In this document: positions 34,574-42,540 of the stretch, in pieces | How positions within the stretch are numbered: position 1 is the stretch's first letter | Layout of the letters: the number at the start of each line of letters is the position of its first letter | From: Parvularcula sp964556115 | Lineage (GTDB): Bacteria; Pseudomonadota; Alphaproteobacteria; Caulobacterales; Parvularculaceae | NCBI GenBank assembly: GCA_964556115.1 | Contig: CAZKVC010000007.1 | Location: forward strand, 62,001-126,000 | Reading direction: 5' to 3' | DNA: 64,000 nt | The notes under the pieces: model-generated | The model's database searches: none | The model's input: the letters and a program-made list of their open reading frames with translations, nothing else | What the model was told of the DNA's origin: nothing | Translations under genes and position numbers: made by a program

Positions 34574-35069
34574 AGCTCCTGCCCAACGGCTCGATGGTCA
34601 CACGGAAGCTTCCAAGGGCCGCTTTCTCGATGACCACGCTTTCGGCGCGGCCCAGCTGCACCTCACGAAGGCGCGTGCGGTCACCGCTGACTTGATACCA
34701 GACCTGGCCGTTTTCCAGTTGGAGGATCACCTTGTCCGCACGGTCGAGGCGCGCCTCGACGATCCTGGACGTGATCGCGTCCGGTTCATTCGCCGGGACA
34801 GCCGCTTTTCCGAAGCTTTCTTCCGGCGCGGCGCGGGGCGCTGGTGCCGGCCGGGACGCGGGTTCGGGCCTTGGCTGGGGGACGATCCGGGGTTGTCTTT
34901 CGGTCCGGGCGGAAGACAGCTCTTCCGCCGTTCGGTCCTCCAGGGACGCGGCGGCGGCATCGAAACAGGCGAGGCGTTCCTCACTGTCATCGACAGATGA
35001 GCACCGCCGCACCGCCGCTTCGAGATCGGCAGCCTGCGCTGTGAAAACCAAGATGAGAACAGCGAACAT
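34551..35069 (-). CDS. Secreted protein of unknown function with Cys-pair N-terminal motif
   Basis: 172 aa. Short signal peptide (MFAVLILVFTAQAADL), then VRRCSSVDDSEERLACFDAA, the C-x(n)-RLACFD motif common to several periplasmic proteobacterial proteins (also seen in VasI-type proteins). A Pro/Arg-rich linker follows, then a C-terminal beta domain (KVILQLENGQVWYQVSGDRT, RLREVQLGRAESVVIEKAAL, GSFRV). I do not know its role. Its ribosome site lies inside the hairpin at 35075-35104 that also terminates ahpD. Confidence 0.6.
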   Translation of the reverse strand: MFAVLILVFTAQAADLEAAVRRCSSVDDSEERLACFDAAAASLEDRTAEELSSARTERQPRIVPQPRPEPASRPAPAPRAAPEESFGKAAVPANEPDAITSRIVEARLDRADKVILQLENGQVWYQVSGDRTRLREVQLGRAESVVIEKAALGSFRVTIEPLGRSFKARRVD

Positions 35070-35074
35070 GAAAA

Positions 35075-35104
35075 AGGCTCCACCGGATGATGCCGGAGGA
35101 GCCT
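35075..35104 (-). terminator. Terminator of ahpD overlapping the next gene's ribosome site
   Basis: Twelve-bp stem with one mismatch (35075-35086 and 35093-35104), loop of 6. On the minus strand it is followed by a short T-run that ends directly at the ATG (35069) of the downstream gene. It should end the ahpC-ahpD transcript and could also hide the GGAG of the next gene in read-through RNA. Confidence 0.7.
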
Positions 35105-35131
35105 AAATCAGCAGCGTCTCATTGCAAACGA

Positions 35132-35662
35132 TCAGGCGAGAGCGGTTTCACCGTCCATGATCGCGCTGGCAGCATGGACCACCGCCGCAATCCGGACGGA
35201 GGCCTGGACCTGCTCTGAGGTCATGCCGCCCTTGCGGACAACGGCCTCATGGGCGTCGACGCACATGAAGCAGCCATTGATCGACGAGACCGCCAGAGAC
35301 CAGAGTTCGAAATCGGTCTTGTCCACCCCCGGATTGCCGATCACGGTCATGCGAAGCTTGGCGGGCATGGTTTTGAAAACATCGTTCCCCGCCTCGTGAC
35401 CGAAGCGGTAGAAGATGTTGTTCATCGCCATGATGCCGGCGGCAGCCTTGGCGGCCTTCACCGCTTCGGCGGAAAGATGCTGTTCGGCTTCCGCATTGAT
35501 GTGGCGGATCACGTCAGGGTTGCGGCCTGCAAGCGCAGTCGCAAGGAACGTCCCCCACTTCTTCTGCGGGTCGAGAATGTCTTCGGAAGCGAGGTTGCCG
35601 AGGTTCAGGCGGATATCCTTGGCATAGTCGGGCAGCGCATCGCGCAGCGCATCGAGCGACAT
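35132..35662 (-). CDS. ahpD: AhpD-type alkylhydroperoxidase
   Basis: 176 aa, all-helical. The CxxC active site is ING-CFMC-VDAH (Cys131, Cys134, His138), the AhpD pattern that gives weak peroxidase activity or reduces AhpC through a lipoyl adaptor. Cytoplasmic. It lies 142 bases downstream of ahpC on the same strand, separated by inverted repeats, the typical ahpC-ahpD pairing where ahpF is absent. OxyR is encoded divergently from ahpC. Confidence 0.93.
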   Translation of the reverse strand: MSLDALRDALPDYAKDIRLNLGNLASEDILDPQKKWGTFLATALAGRNPDVIRHINAEAEQHLSAEAVKAAKAAAGIMAMNNIFYRFGHEAGNDVFKTMPAKLRMTVIGNPGVDKTDFELWSLAVSSINGCFMCVDAHEAVVRKGGMTSEQVQASVRIAAVVHAASAIMDGETALA

Positions 35663-35693
35663 GGGAATTCTCCAGGTTTTTCGAATGGTGGTG

Positions 35694-35747
35694 GAAGCGT
35701 CGGTCCGGACATCAGGGCAGGGGGGAAGGTATCCAGACCGACGCTTC
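35694..35747 (-). repeat. 12-bp inverted repeat in the ahpC-ahpD gap
   Basis: GAAGCGTCGGTC (35694-35705) and GACCGACGCTTC (35736-35747) are perfect complements with a 30-base spacer. A second dyad, CGGTTCGC / GCGAACCG, lies at 35756-35763 and 35780-35787. They fill the gap after the ahpC stop. An RNA hairpin here could attenuate or stabilise ahpC relative to ahpD. No T-tail. Confidence 0.6.
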
Positions 35748-35804
35748 TCTCAACTCGGTTCGCCAGGGGCAGGGCAGGTGCGAACCGGTTATACTCCAGC
35801 TCGG

Positions 35805-36350
35805 TTAGAGCGTGTCACCGCCGAGAGGGCGGTTGCAGGGACAGAGCTCATCCGTCTGAAGTGCATCGAGAACGCGCAGAGTGTCCTGCGGGTTCCGGCC
35901 GACATTCAGATTATTTACATAGACATGCTGAATCACGCCGTGCGGGGCGACAACGAAGGTCGCGCGCAGGGCAACACCTTCTTCCGAACGGATGCCGAGA
36001 CCGTCGATCAGAGCGCCAGTGGTATCCGCAAACTGCCAGGCACCATGCTCCGCAAGGTCAGCGTGGTCGCGGCGCCAGGCGAGTTTCACGAACTCGTTGT
36101 CCGAGCTGCCGCCAAGGACCACAGCGTCACGATCGGCGAATTCGCGGGCGAGACGGCCGAACTCAGCGATCTCAGTCGGGCACACAAAGGTGAAGTCCTT
36201 CGGGTAGAAGTAGATGACTTTCCATTTGCCCTCGAAGCTGTCCTGGGTGAGCTCCTCGAAAGCGCTCTCACCGTTCTCTTCGTGCTGCATGAATTTCGGC
36301 TTCACGCCCATCACTTTGAAATCGGGAATGCGATCACCAACACCGAGCAT
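35805..36350 (-). CDS. ahpC: AhpC, alkyl hydroperoxide reductase / 2-Cys peroxiredoxin
   Basis: 181 aa. Peroxidatic Cys57 in DFTFVCPTE. Near the C-terminus are Cys170/Cys172 (ELCPCNRP), one of which is the likely resolving residue, as in the AhpE/AhpC subtype paired with AhpD. It reduces peroxides in the cytoplasm. The start at 36350 (MLGVGDRIPDF) is chosen for its GGAGA site; longer upstream reading lacks family similarity. It is divergent from oxyR, which is probably its activator. Confidence 0.93.
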   Translation of the reverse strand: MLGVGDRIPDFKVMGVKPKFMQHEENGESAFEELTQDSFEGKWKVIYFYPKDFTFVCPTEIAEFGRLAREFADRDAVVLGGSSDNEFVKLAWRRDHADLAEHGAWQFADTTGALIDGLGIRSEEGVALRATFVVAPHGVIQHVYVNNLNVGRNPQDTLRVLDALQTDELCPCNRPLGGDTL

Positions 36351-36497
36351 AAAATTCTCCATTTGCAAGGAGGGCGAGGCGGGCTCCCCCTCCGGGTTAT
36401 CATCAGGGCGCGTTGCCCATGACCTCCACATGGTCCGGCGCGCTCTCTGAAGCAAATTGATATTGTAGTCTTGGGGTATCGGATTTATCGATGTGCC
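36351..36497. promoter_or_regulatory. Divergent ahpC / oxyR control region
   Basis: 147 bases between the two starts. The oxyR-proximal part is AT-richer (around 36457-36490, with TTGATATTGTAG and TATCGGATTTATCG). GATA/TATC-type half-sites spaced about one helical turn apart recall OxyR targets. Suggestive only. Confidence 0.4.
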
Positions 36498-37406
36498 ATG
36501 CAGCATCTTCCCACCCTTCGGCAGCTTCAATTCTTCGAAGCGCTGTGCCGCCTGAAAAGCTTCAGCCGGGCGGCCGAGGCCTGCTTCGTGTCGCAGTCGA
36601 CCCTGTCTTCGGGCATCAAGGAGCTGGAGGCGGTTCTCGACACAAGTTTGGTGGACCGCTCGGCCAAGGGGTTCGCCCTTACCGGCGCAGGCGAGGAAGT
36701 GCAGCGGCGAAGCGCTGACCTTCTTGCCGATGCGCGGGACCTTGTCAGGGCGGCCTCAACCTCGCGGCCGCTCCTGGAAGGCGCCTACCGCTTCGGATTG
36801 ATCCCGACGATCGGACCTTTCCTTCTGCCCACGGCCATGCCGGCCATTCAGGAAAGCTTCCCGGAGCTCAAATCCTACCTGCGGGAAGACCTGACGGCCA
36901 ATCTCGTGGAGCTGTTGCGCGCCGACCAGATCGACATGGCGATCCTGGCGCTGCCGATCGAGGTGGATGGTCTTGATACGGCCGTTTTCGCGCAAGATCC
37001 TTTCTTCCTCGTTGCAGCTCCCGGGCACCCTCTCGCCAAACGGCAGGTGGTGGAAGTGGAGGAGCTGAGCGACGAGCCTCTCATGCTGCTGGAAGATGGG
37101 CACTGCCTTCGTGACCATGCGCTTTCGGCCTGCCGCCTTCCGGACCGGTCCCGCAGCGACGCTTTCGCCGCGACCAGCCTCTTTACCCTTGCGCAGATGG
37201 TCCGCTCGGGGCTCGGCGTGACGCTCCTGCCCAAGCTCGCCCTCGATGCCGGGCTTGGCCGCGGTCTTGCAGTGATCCCCCTCGAGGATCCGGACGGCAC
37301 GCCCCCCGCCCGCGACCTCGGCCTCGCCTGGCGCCGTTCCCAGCGCCGGACCGAAGAAGCCGAGGCCTTGCTGCCTGTCTTGAGTGGACTGTTCGATGCA
37401 AAGTGA
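36498..37406 (+). CDS. oxyR: OxyR, LysR-type peroxide sensor
   Basis: 302 aa. N-terminal helix-turn-helix (LPTLRQLQFFEALCRLKSFS, RAAEACFVSQSTLSSGIKEL). The effector domain has the redox pair Cys203 and Cys212 (GHCLRDHALSAC) at the nine-residue spacing of E. coli Cys199/Cys208, which separates OxyR from other LysR proteins. Peroxide oxidises the pair and turns on ahpC-type genes. The start at 36498 matches the family N-terminus, though the ribosome site is weak. Its 3' end overlaps the glycosyltransferase start by 11 bases. Confidence 0.93.
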   Translation: MQHLPTLRQLQFFEALCRLKSFSRAAEACFVSQSTLSSGIKELEAVLDTSLVDRSAKGFALTGAGEEVQRRSADLLADARDLVRAASTSRPLLEGAYRFGLIPTIGPFLLPTAMPAIQESFPELKSYLREDLTANLVELLRADQIDMAILALPIEVDGLDTAVFAQDPFFLVAAPGHPLAKRQVVEVEELSDEPLMLLEDGHCLRDHALSACRLPDRSRSDAFAATSLFTLAQMVRSGLGVTLLPKLALDAGLGRGLAVIPLEDPDGTPPARDLGLAWRRSQRRTEEAEALLPVLSGLFDAK

Positions 37407-38154
37407 TTCTCGCACGGAACTTCTAGGTGTTCCTTTCGACCTTCTCGACGCACAGGTGTTGATGGAGCGGATCCGGAAGGCGGCGGCGGACCGTACGGCC
37501 CTCTGGATCTCGACGGCCAATCTCGACTGGATGGTGATGGCGCAGCGTGATGCGGCGTTTCTCGACAGGCTGCACCGCTCCGATATCGTGACCTGCGACG
37601 GCGCTCCTGTCGTCCATCTTGGCCGGATCGCCGGAACGGCAATGCCGCCACGCGTCACAGGTGTCGAGATCTTCCGCCGTCTTCGGGCTGGTGAGGCGGG
37701 GCCCTTGAGGGTTGGCTTCTTCGGAGCCGAAGGGTCCGAGGCGGAACGGGCGAGCGATGCGCTGAACAGTTCGGATACCGTGCTCATCGGCGCGGGCGGC
37801 TACAACCCCGGGCACGGCTCGGCCGAAGCCCTCTCGCAAGAACACCACCTCGATCGCATCAGGCAGATGCACGCGGACGTTCTCATCCTGGCGCTCGGCG
37901 CTGCCAAGGGACAGGAGTGGATCGCTCGCAACCATGCGGCTACCGGGGTTCCGGTCATCAGCCATCTCGGCGCAGTCGTCCGGCATGTGTCAGGGGACAC
38001 GGAAGAAGCACCCGGGCTCCTTGCCGATCTCGGTTTCGAATGGCTGCACCGGGCCATCAACGAGCCGGTTCTTCGCTCGCGCTATGCTGCGAACTTCGCA
38101 GCCCTTCCAGACCTCATGCAAAAGGCCTGGCGTCAGCGCCGCAGCTCTCAATGA
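37396..38154 (+). CDS. WecG/TagA/CpsF-family glycosyltransferase
   Basis: 252 aa. Family blocks: LWISTANLDWMVMAQRDAAF, RSDIVTCDGAPVVHLGRIAG, RVTGVEIFRRL, LRVGFFGAEGSEAERA, ADVLILALGAAKGQEWIARN, HLGAVVRHVSGD, LGFEWLHRAINEP. These enzymes transfer ManNAc-type or related sugars to lipid-linked intermediates at the inner membrane for surface polysaccharide. The start ATG overlaps the oxyR stop (ATGCAAAGTGA), an odd partner for co-translation. No other polysaccharide genes are nearby, so the pathway is unknown. Confidence 0.88.
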   Translation: MQSDSRTELLGVPFDLLDAQVLMERIRKAAADRTALWISTANLDWMVMAQRDAAFLDRLHRSDIVTCDGAPVVHLGRIAGTAMPPRVTGVEIFRRLRAGEAGPLRVGFFGAEGSEAERASDALNSSDTVLIGAGGYNPGHGSAEALSQEHHLDRIRQMHADVLILALGAAKGQEWIARNHAATGVPVISHLGAVVRHVSGDTEEAPGLLADLGFEWLHRAINEPVLRSRYAANFAALPDLMQKAWRQRRSSQ

Positions 38155-39293
38155 CGCCCGCTCCGGCCCTGTTTCAGGGGCCGGACTTCGCCATTGTCCG
38201 ACAGGAGGATCGCCACGGGCAGGGTCGATTCGAACTGCGCGAGGATGATCATCAGGGCAACGGTGATCGGCACGCAGAGGAAGGCCCCGGCAATGCCCCA
38301 TAGGGTCCCCCAGCTTGCGAGGCTGATGAGGATCACCAGCGGCGAAAGGTTGAGCGACCGGCCCATCATGCGCGGCTCGATGAGGGAACCGACGACCTGC
38401 TCGGCCGCGGTCAGAAGCACACCGGTCAGGATGAAGAGAGTCACGCCCCCGCCGGGCTGCACGAGGGCGAGGACGGTGGGCAGAATCACCGCGATGATCG
38501 AGCCGATCACCGGAATGAAGTTCAGTGCAAAGATAAGAAGTGACCAGAACCCGGCGAAATCGATGCCGAGGAAGAGCATGATACCGAAGGAGATCGACGC
38601 CACGAGGAAACTGGTCAGTGTCTTGACCGAAATGTACTCTCGGACGAGCCTCGCAATGTCGTCGAGGACTCCGTGGATCAGCCTCTCGCCTTCTTCGGGG
38701 CCCGCGATCAGCGCCAGTTTCTTGATGATGCGGCCGCGCTCCGCCATCATGAAGGCCGTGTAAAGAAGGATGGTGACGAGCCCGCCTACGGCCCCTCGGG
38801 CGACGCCCGCCGCATCGCCGAGCATGCCCTGAACAAGGTCGATGGCATTGGCCTGCAGGTTGTCCAGCGAGGCGCGGATGTCGGCACCCACCGCAGGAAG
38901 GTCTTCCGCATAGAGATTGAGCCCCCGCCAGATCTCGACCAGGCGGGCGTTATAGGCCGGTGCGGCTTCGACCACCGCTTCGACATTGTTCCTGATGATC
39001 GCGACGAGCATGAAAAGGATCAGGACGATGACACCGAAGGCGAGGGCGAACTGCACCCCTTCGGGCAGGACCGGCCCGATATAGGGCAGCCGCTCGATCA
39101 TCCGTTTCACGGTGACGATCAGGAAGGTGAGGAAAGCCGCAATGACCAGCGGCACCAGAACGCCTTGGCCGATCCACAGAACGAAGCCTGCCAGGACGAA
39201 AAGTCCCGCGGAAAAGAAGAGCGAGCTGAGATTGCGCCGCCGGTAACGGCTCTCGATCCTTTCCTCCCGGCTCGGGACCTGCGGTTCACGCAT
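38148..39293 (-). CDS. AI-2E (PerM/YdiK-like) family permease
   Basis: 381 aa, about eight membrane helices. The two-helix N-terminal unit (SLFFSAGLFVLAGFVLWIGQ, GVLVPLVIAAFLTFLIVTVK), the long amphipathic periplasmic section, and the C-terminal LIEPRMMGRSLNLSPLVILI with LWGIAGAFLCVPITVALMII are diagnostic. The family includes putative autoinducer exporters and Na+/H+ antiporters; substrate cannot be told. It starts 8 bases inside the end of the upstream transporter gene, so both are one operon. Convergent with the glycosyltransferase, tails overlapping. Confidence 0.88.
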   Translation of the reverse strand: MREPQVPSREERIESRYRRRNLSSLFFSAGLFVLAGFVLWIGQGVLVPLVIAAFLTFLIVTVKRMIERLPYIGPVLPEGVQFALAFGVIVLILFMLVAIIRNNVEAVVEAAPAYNARLVEIWRGLNLYAEDLPAVGADIRASLDNLQANAIDLVQGMLGDAAGVARGAVGGLVTILLYTAFMMAERGRIIKKLALIAGPEEGERLIHGVLDDIARLVREYISVKTLTSFLVASISFGIMLFLGIDFAGFWSLLIFALNFIPVIGSIIAVILPTVLALVQPGGGVTLFILTGVLLTAAEQVVGSLIEPRMMGRSLNLSPLVILISLASWGTLWGIAGAFLCVPITVALMIILAQFESTLPVAILLSDNGEVRPLKQGRSGRH

Positions 39294-41004
39294 GGGCGGG
39301 GACGCCTTCGATGGCTTTGGGTGGGTGCCGTCTTTGCAGACCCGCCACCAGAAGAACGAGAATCCCGGCCGGAATGGCGTAGCTGGCGGTCAGGAGGAAG
39401 AAGGCCTCATAGCCCATTGCTTCGGCCATGGCGCCGGAAAACCCGGCGACGAACTTGTTCAGGATGGCGTAGACCGAACTGAAGAGGGCATATTGCGTCG
39501 CCGCATTGGCCGGGTCCACGAGGCTCGAGAGATAAGCGATGAAGACCGTGGTCACGAAACCACCCGCCACATTGTCCGCACAGATTGCAAGGATGAGATA
39601 GCCGACGTCACCGCCGCCTGCATGGGCCGCGAACCAGGCGTAGAACCCGTTCGTCAGGAAGGTGAGGACTGCGCCAATCACGAGGCTCCGCGTCAGGCCG
39701 AAAGTGGTCGCGGCGAGCCCCCCGAGGAAAAATCCTGCAAAGGTCGAGATGACCCCAGGGCCGGACTGGACGCCGCCGACCACGGCCTTGGCAAAGCCGA
39801 GATCCGCATAAAGAGGAACGGCCATGACCCCCATGGTGAAATCGGACAGACGGTAGATCATCACCAGGATGAAGATCGGGATCAGGACCCGGCCGAAACG
39901 GTCATAGACCTGAAGGAAGGGGGTTGCGAACATGGCGTGAAGGCGGCCGTGCTCTTGATGATGGTGATCGCCGGTGGCCCGCGAGGCGGCGAAGACGGCC
40001 GCGATGGTCAGGCCGATAAGGCCGATGGTCGCGAGGACCACGACCAGTTTCGCCCATTGCGCATCCTCAGGCAGGTCGAAGAGCGCACGCACGAGCCAGC
40101 CGCTCATCACCGCCGCTGTCCCGAGCCCCGCGATAAGGGCCCGCCATGAAAACGCCGCTCGGGTGCCCTTGAAGAGAAGGGGGCCGGCAAGAAGAGCGCC
40201 CACGGCGAGGACCGTGAGCCCCTGCCAGAGAACATCTGGCAGGTTCATCCATACGAAGACCTTGGCGAGAAGGAACAGCCCGAGCCCCACGGCAATGGCC
40301 TGCAAGGGTCCGGCGAGGAGCGGGAGTTTGCCAAGGTCGACTTTTTTCTCCGCGTGCCTGGGTTCGCGGATGACGAAGACGAGGGCGCCGGTCGCGGCCA
40401 TGGCGAAGGCCATCACGAGGAAACTGACGAACCAGGACGACATGCCCGCGATGACGAGGCTGAGGCCCGAAAAGATCAGCGCACCGCGATAGCCGAGAGA
40501 ATAGGACGCCGCCATTGAAGCCTGCGCTTCGCTGGGCGCACTCTCGATCCGCCAGGCATCGATCGAAACGTCAAGGGTGGCGCCCGAGAAGGCAAGGATC
40601 ATCGCCCCGAAGACGATCTGAAACAGCCCTTCGGAAGGGTCGCTGCCGGCGATCAGGACGAGCCCGAGCACGGTTCCCGCGATCGAGGTGACCATCCACG
40701 ACCGCCTGTGCCCCATCCGTTCGGTCAGGGCCGGTACCTTCAGGTTGTCGATGATCGGGGCCCAGACGAACTTGAAGGTGTAGAAAAGGCCCAGCCAGTA
40801 GAAGTAGCCGATGGTGGAAAGCTCGATGCCTTCCTCGCGCAGCCAGAAGGACGTCTTCTGATAGACGAGGTAGAGGGGCAGGCCCGAGGCGAAGCCCAGC
40901 ATCAGCATCGCCGCCATCTCTGGCTTGCGATAGGGGCGCAGCGAACGCATCAGCCAGCCTTCGGGCCGCTCGGCGGGCACGGCTGCGCCTTGGGTATCAC
41001 TCAT
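39286..41004 (-). CDS. AmpG-like MFS permease
   Basis: 572 aa, about 12-14 membrane helices. AmpG signature at the N-terminus: LMLGFASGLPLYLVYQKTSF, WLREEGIELSTIGYFYWLGL, FKFVWAPIID, RRSWMVTSIAGT, then FSGATLDVSIDAWRIES. AmpG carries anhydromuropeptides from periplasm to cytoplasm for wall recycling. This one has an extra central loop with a His-rich stretch (DHHHQEHGRLH) and is longer than E. coli AmpG. No ampD or beta-lactamase gene is near. First gene of the pair with the AI-2E permease. Confidence 0.85.
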   Translation of the reverse strand: MSDTQGAAVPAERPEGWLMRSLRPYRKPEMAAMLMLGFASGLPLYLVYQKTSFWLREEGIELSTIGYFYWLGLFYTFKFVWAPIIDNLKVPALTERMGHRRSWMVTSIAGTVLGLVLIAGSDPSEGLFQIVFGAMILAFSGATLDVSIDAWRIESAPSEAQASMAASYSLGYRGALIFSGLSLVIAGMSSWFVSFLVMAFAMAATGALVFVIREPRHAEKKVDLGKLPLLAGPLQAIAVGLGLFLLAKVFVWMNLPDVLWQGLTVLAVGALLAGPLLFKGTRAAFSWRALIAGLGTAAVMSGWLVRALFDLPEDAQWAKLVVVLATIGLIGLTIAAVFAASRATGDHHHQEHGRLHAMFATPFLQVYDRFGRVLIPIFILVMIYRLSDFTMGVMAVPLYADLGFAKAVVGGVQSGPGVISTFAGFFLGGLAATTFGLTRSLVIGAVLTFLTNGFYAWFAAHAGGGDVGYLILAICADNVAGGFVTTVFIAYLSSLVDPANAATQYALFSSVYAILNKFVAGFSGAMAEAMGYEAFFLLTASYAIPAGILVLLVAGLQRRHPPKAIEGVPAHA

Positions 41005-41094
41005 GCTGCATTATCCTTCCGCCCTGACCCGCCCATGAAGGACGGCGCGGCATCAGCATGACGAGGCGCGGGCGCCAAAACAACTTCCAGAAGG

Positions 41095-41481
41095 TTAAAG
41101 CCCCGCCGTACAGGCCTCGAAGCTCGGCGCTGCATCGCCCTGGGTGACCGGGCCGGTGCTGAGGCTCGAGACCGTTCCGCCCGCTGGGGTGACCACTGCG
41201 AAGACGCGGCAGTCACGGCGGTCATAGCGCCGGAACTCGTTGGCGCCCTCGCGCCTGACGAGGGCAGGGCGGCCAAGGGCCGCTTCGAGGGCCGAGACGT
41301 TCCTTCCGAGGAATTGCGAAGGCGAAGGCCCGAGGTGCTTGGCGGTCTGCGGCGCCGATTCGCGGGTGATGATCCCGCCGATCGGGTCCTCGCCACCGCG
41401 CGGACCGCTGCCTGGGACCGACGCGCACGCCGTCACAAAAGCGGCCATGGACAGAAGGCCTGCCCTGCCGCTAACCCGCAT
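41095..41481 (-). CDS. Small lipoprotein of unknown function
   Basis: 128 aa. The signal ends at a lipobox-like FVTAC with Cys about residue 19. The mature protein includes PSQFLGRNVSALEAALGRPA, LVRREGANEFRRYDRRDCRV and FAVVTPAGG, ending with two more Cys (FEACTAGL is the last part). The 'distance from a reference-Glu-Phe-RYD-C-x-V' pattern is common in small alphaproteobacterial envelope lipoproteins of unknown role. Its start lies only 22 bases from that of the divergent kinase gene, so promoters overlap. Confidence 0.65.
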   Translation of the reverse strand: MRVSGRAGLLSMAAFVTACASVPGSGPRGGEDPIGGIITRESAPQTAKHLGPSPSQFLGRNVSALEAALGRPALVRREGANEFRRYDRRDCRVFAVVTPAGGTVSSLSTGPVTQGDAAPSFEACTAGL

Positions 41482-41503
41482 CGTCCGAATTCGAGGAGTG
41501 CTC

Positions 41504-42502
41504 ATGCCGGAAGTCCAAGTCGCTGCGCTCGGCAATGCGATAGTCGATGTTCTCGCCAAGGTCGATGATAGCTTTGTCGACGCCCATGGTATCCCCAGGG
41601 GCGGCTTCATGCTGATCGACGAGGGCCAGGCCGAGACGATCCTGTCGGGTTTTTCCGAGCCAGAGCATGTGGCCGGCGGTTCCGCCGGGAACACCCTGGC
41701 CTGCATTGCCAGCTTTGGCGGCAAGGTCCGCTTCGTGGGCAAGGTTGCCGATGACGAGCTCGGCTCGGTCTACCGCCAGTCGATGCGCGATGTGGGTGTC
41801 CTCTTCGACACGCCCGCAGGGACGGGCGGTGCGCCCACTGGCCGCTGTCTCGTCGCGGTCACGCCCGACGCCGAGCGCTCCATGGCGACCCTTCTCGGCA
41901 TTGCCGGTCATTTCGAGCCGAGCGATGTGCAGCCCGGCGACGTCGAGGACGCGCAGGTCTGCTTTTTCGAAGGCTACATGTTCGAAGACCGGACCATCAC
42001 CCGCCGCACGGTGACCGAAGCCGTGGACAGAGCGAAGAAGGCCGGGCGCTTCACCGCCATGACCCTCGCCGATCCGGGCCTCGTCGGCCGGGTCCATGGC
42101 GACCTCTCCGCCTTCCTCAGGGACAAGATCGACATCGTCTTCGCCAATGAGGAAGAAGCGAAGACGCTCACCGGCAAGCCCGATGCGCTGGAAGCCGCGA
42201 AAGCGGTGCGTGAGTTCGGGCTCTGGGGCGCGGTGACGATGAGCGAACGGGGCTCCTATGTCTTCGGCCCGGAAGGCGAGATCGAAAAGATCGAGGCCAT
42301 GCCGCCGAGCGCCCTGGTCGACACGACAGGCGCGGGCGATGCCTATGCGGCGGGCTGGCTCCACGCCTTCACCACCGGCCGTTCGATCGCCGAATGCGGC
42401 AAGCTCGGCTCCCTCGCAGCCTCCGAAGTGATCAGCCACACCGGTGCGCGGCCTGAAGTCAGCCTCAAGGAGCTGGCAAGAAAAAGAGGGCTCCTCGGCT
42501 GA
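41504..42502 (+). CDS. PfkB-family sugar/nucleoside kinase, adenosine-kinase-like
   Basis: 332 aa. N-terminal ALGNAIVDVLAKVDDSFVDA, substrate motif HVAGGSAGNTLACIASFGGK, FVGKVADDELGS, and the C-terminal PfkB signature DTTGAGDAYAAGWLHAFTTG with the catalytic Asp. Closest in layout to bacterial adenosine/guanosine kinases. Phosphorylates a nucleoside or ribose-like sugar in the cytoplasm with ATP. Start at 41504 with CGAGGAG at 41492. Its last codons overlap the terminator of the convergent VPLPA-CTERM gene. Confidence 0.87.
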   Translation: MPEVQVAALGNAIVDVLAKVDDSFVDAHGIPRGGFMLIDEGQAETILSGFSEPEHVAGGSAGNTLACIASFGGKVRFVGKVADDELGSVYRQSMRDVGVLFDTPAGTGGAPTGRCLVAVTPDAERSMATLLGIAGHFEPSDVQPGDVEDAQVCFFEGYMFEDRTITRRTVTEAVDRAKKAGRFTAMTLADPGLVGRVHGDLSAFLRDKIDIVFANEEEAKTLTGKPDALEAAKAVREFGLWGAVTMSERGSYVFGPEGEIEKIEAMPPSALVDTTGAGDAYAAGWLHAFTTGRSIAECGKLGSLAASEVISHTGARPEVSLKELARKRGLLG

Positions 42503-42511
42503 GGAGCCCTC
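42480..42511 (-). terminator. Terminator of the VPLPA-CTERM gene, inside the 3' end of the kinase gene
   Basis: Perfect 10-bp stem GAGGGCTCCT (42486-42495) / AGGAGCCCTC (42502-42511) with a 6-base loop. On the minus strand it is followed by TTTTTC. On the plus strand the tail is not T-rich, so it mainly serves the minus-strand gene. Confidence 0.8.
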
Positions 42512-42540
42512 CCTTCGCTCTGAGGGGTGAGCGCCGGGGC

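Noticed and set aside
42486..42511. Terminator of the PfkB-type kinase gene on the plus strand
   Set aside because: The plus-strand tail is CCTTCGCT, not a T-run. The minus-strand tail is TTTTTC, so it belongs to the convergent gene.
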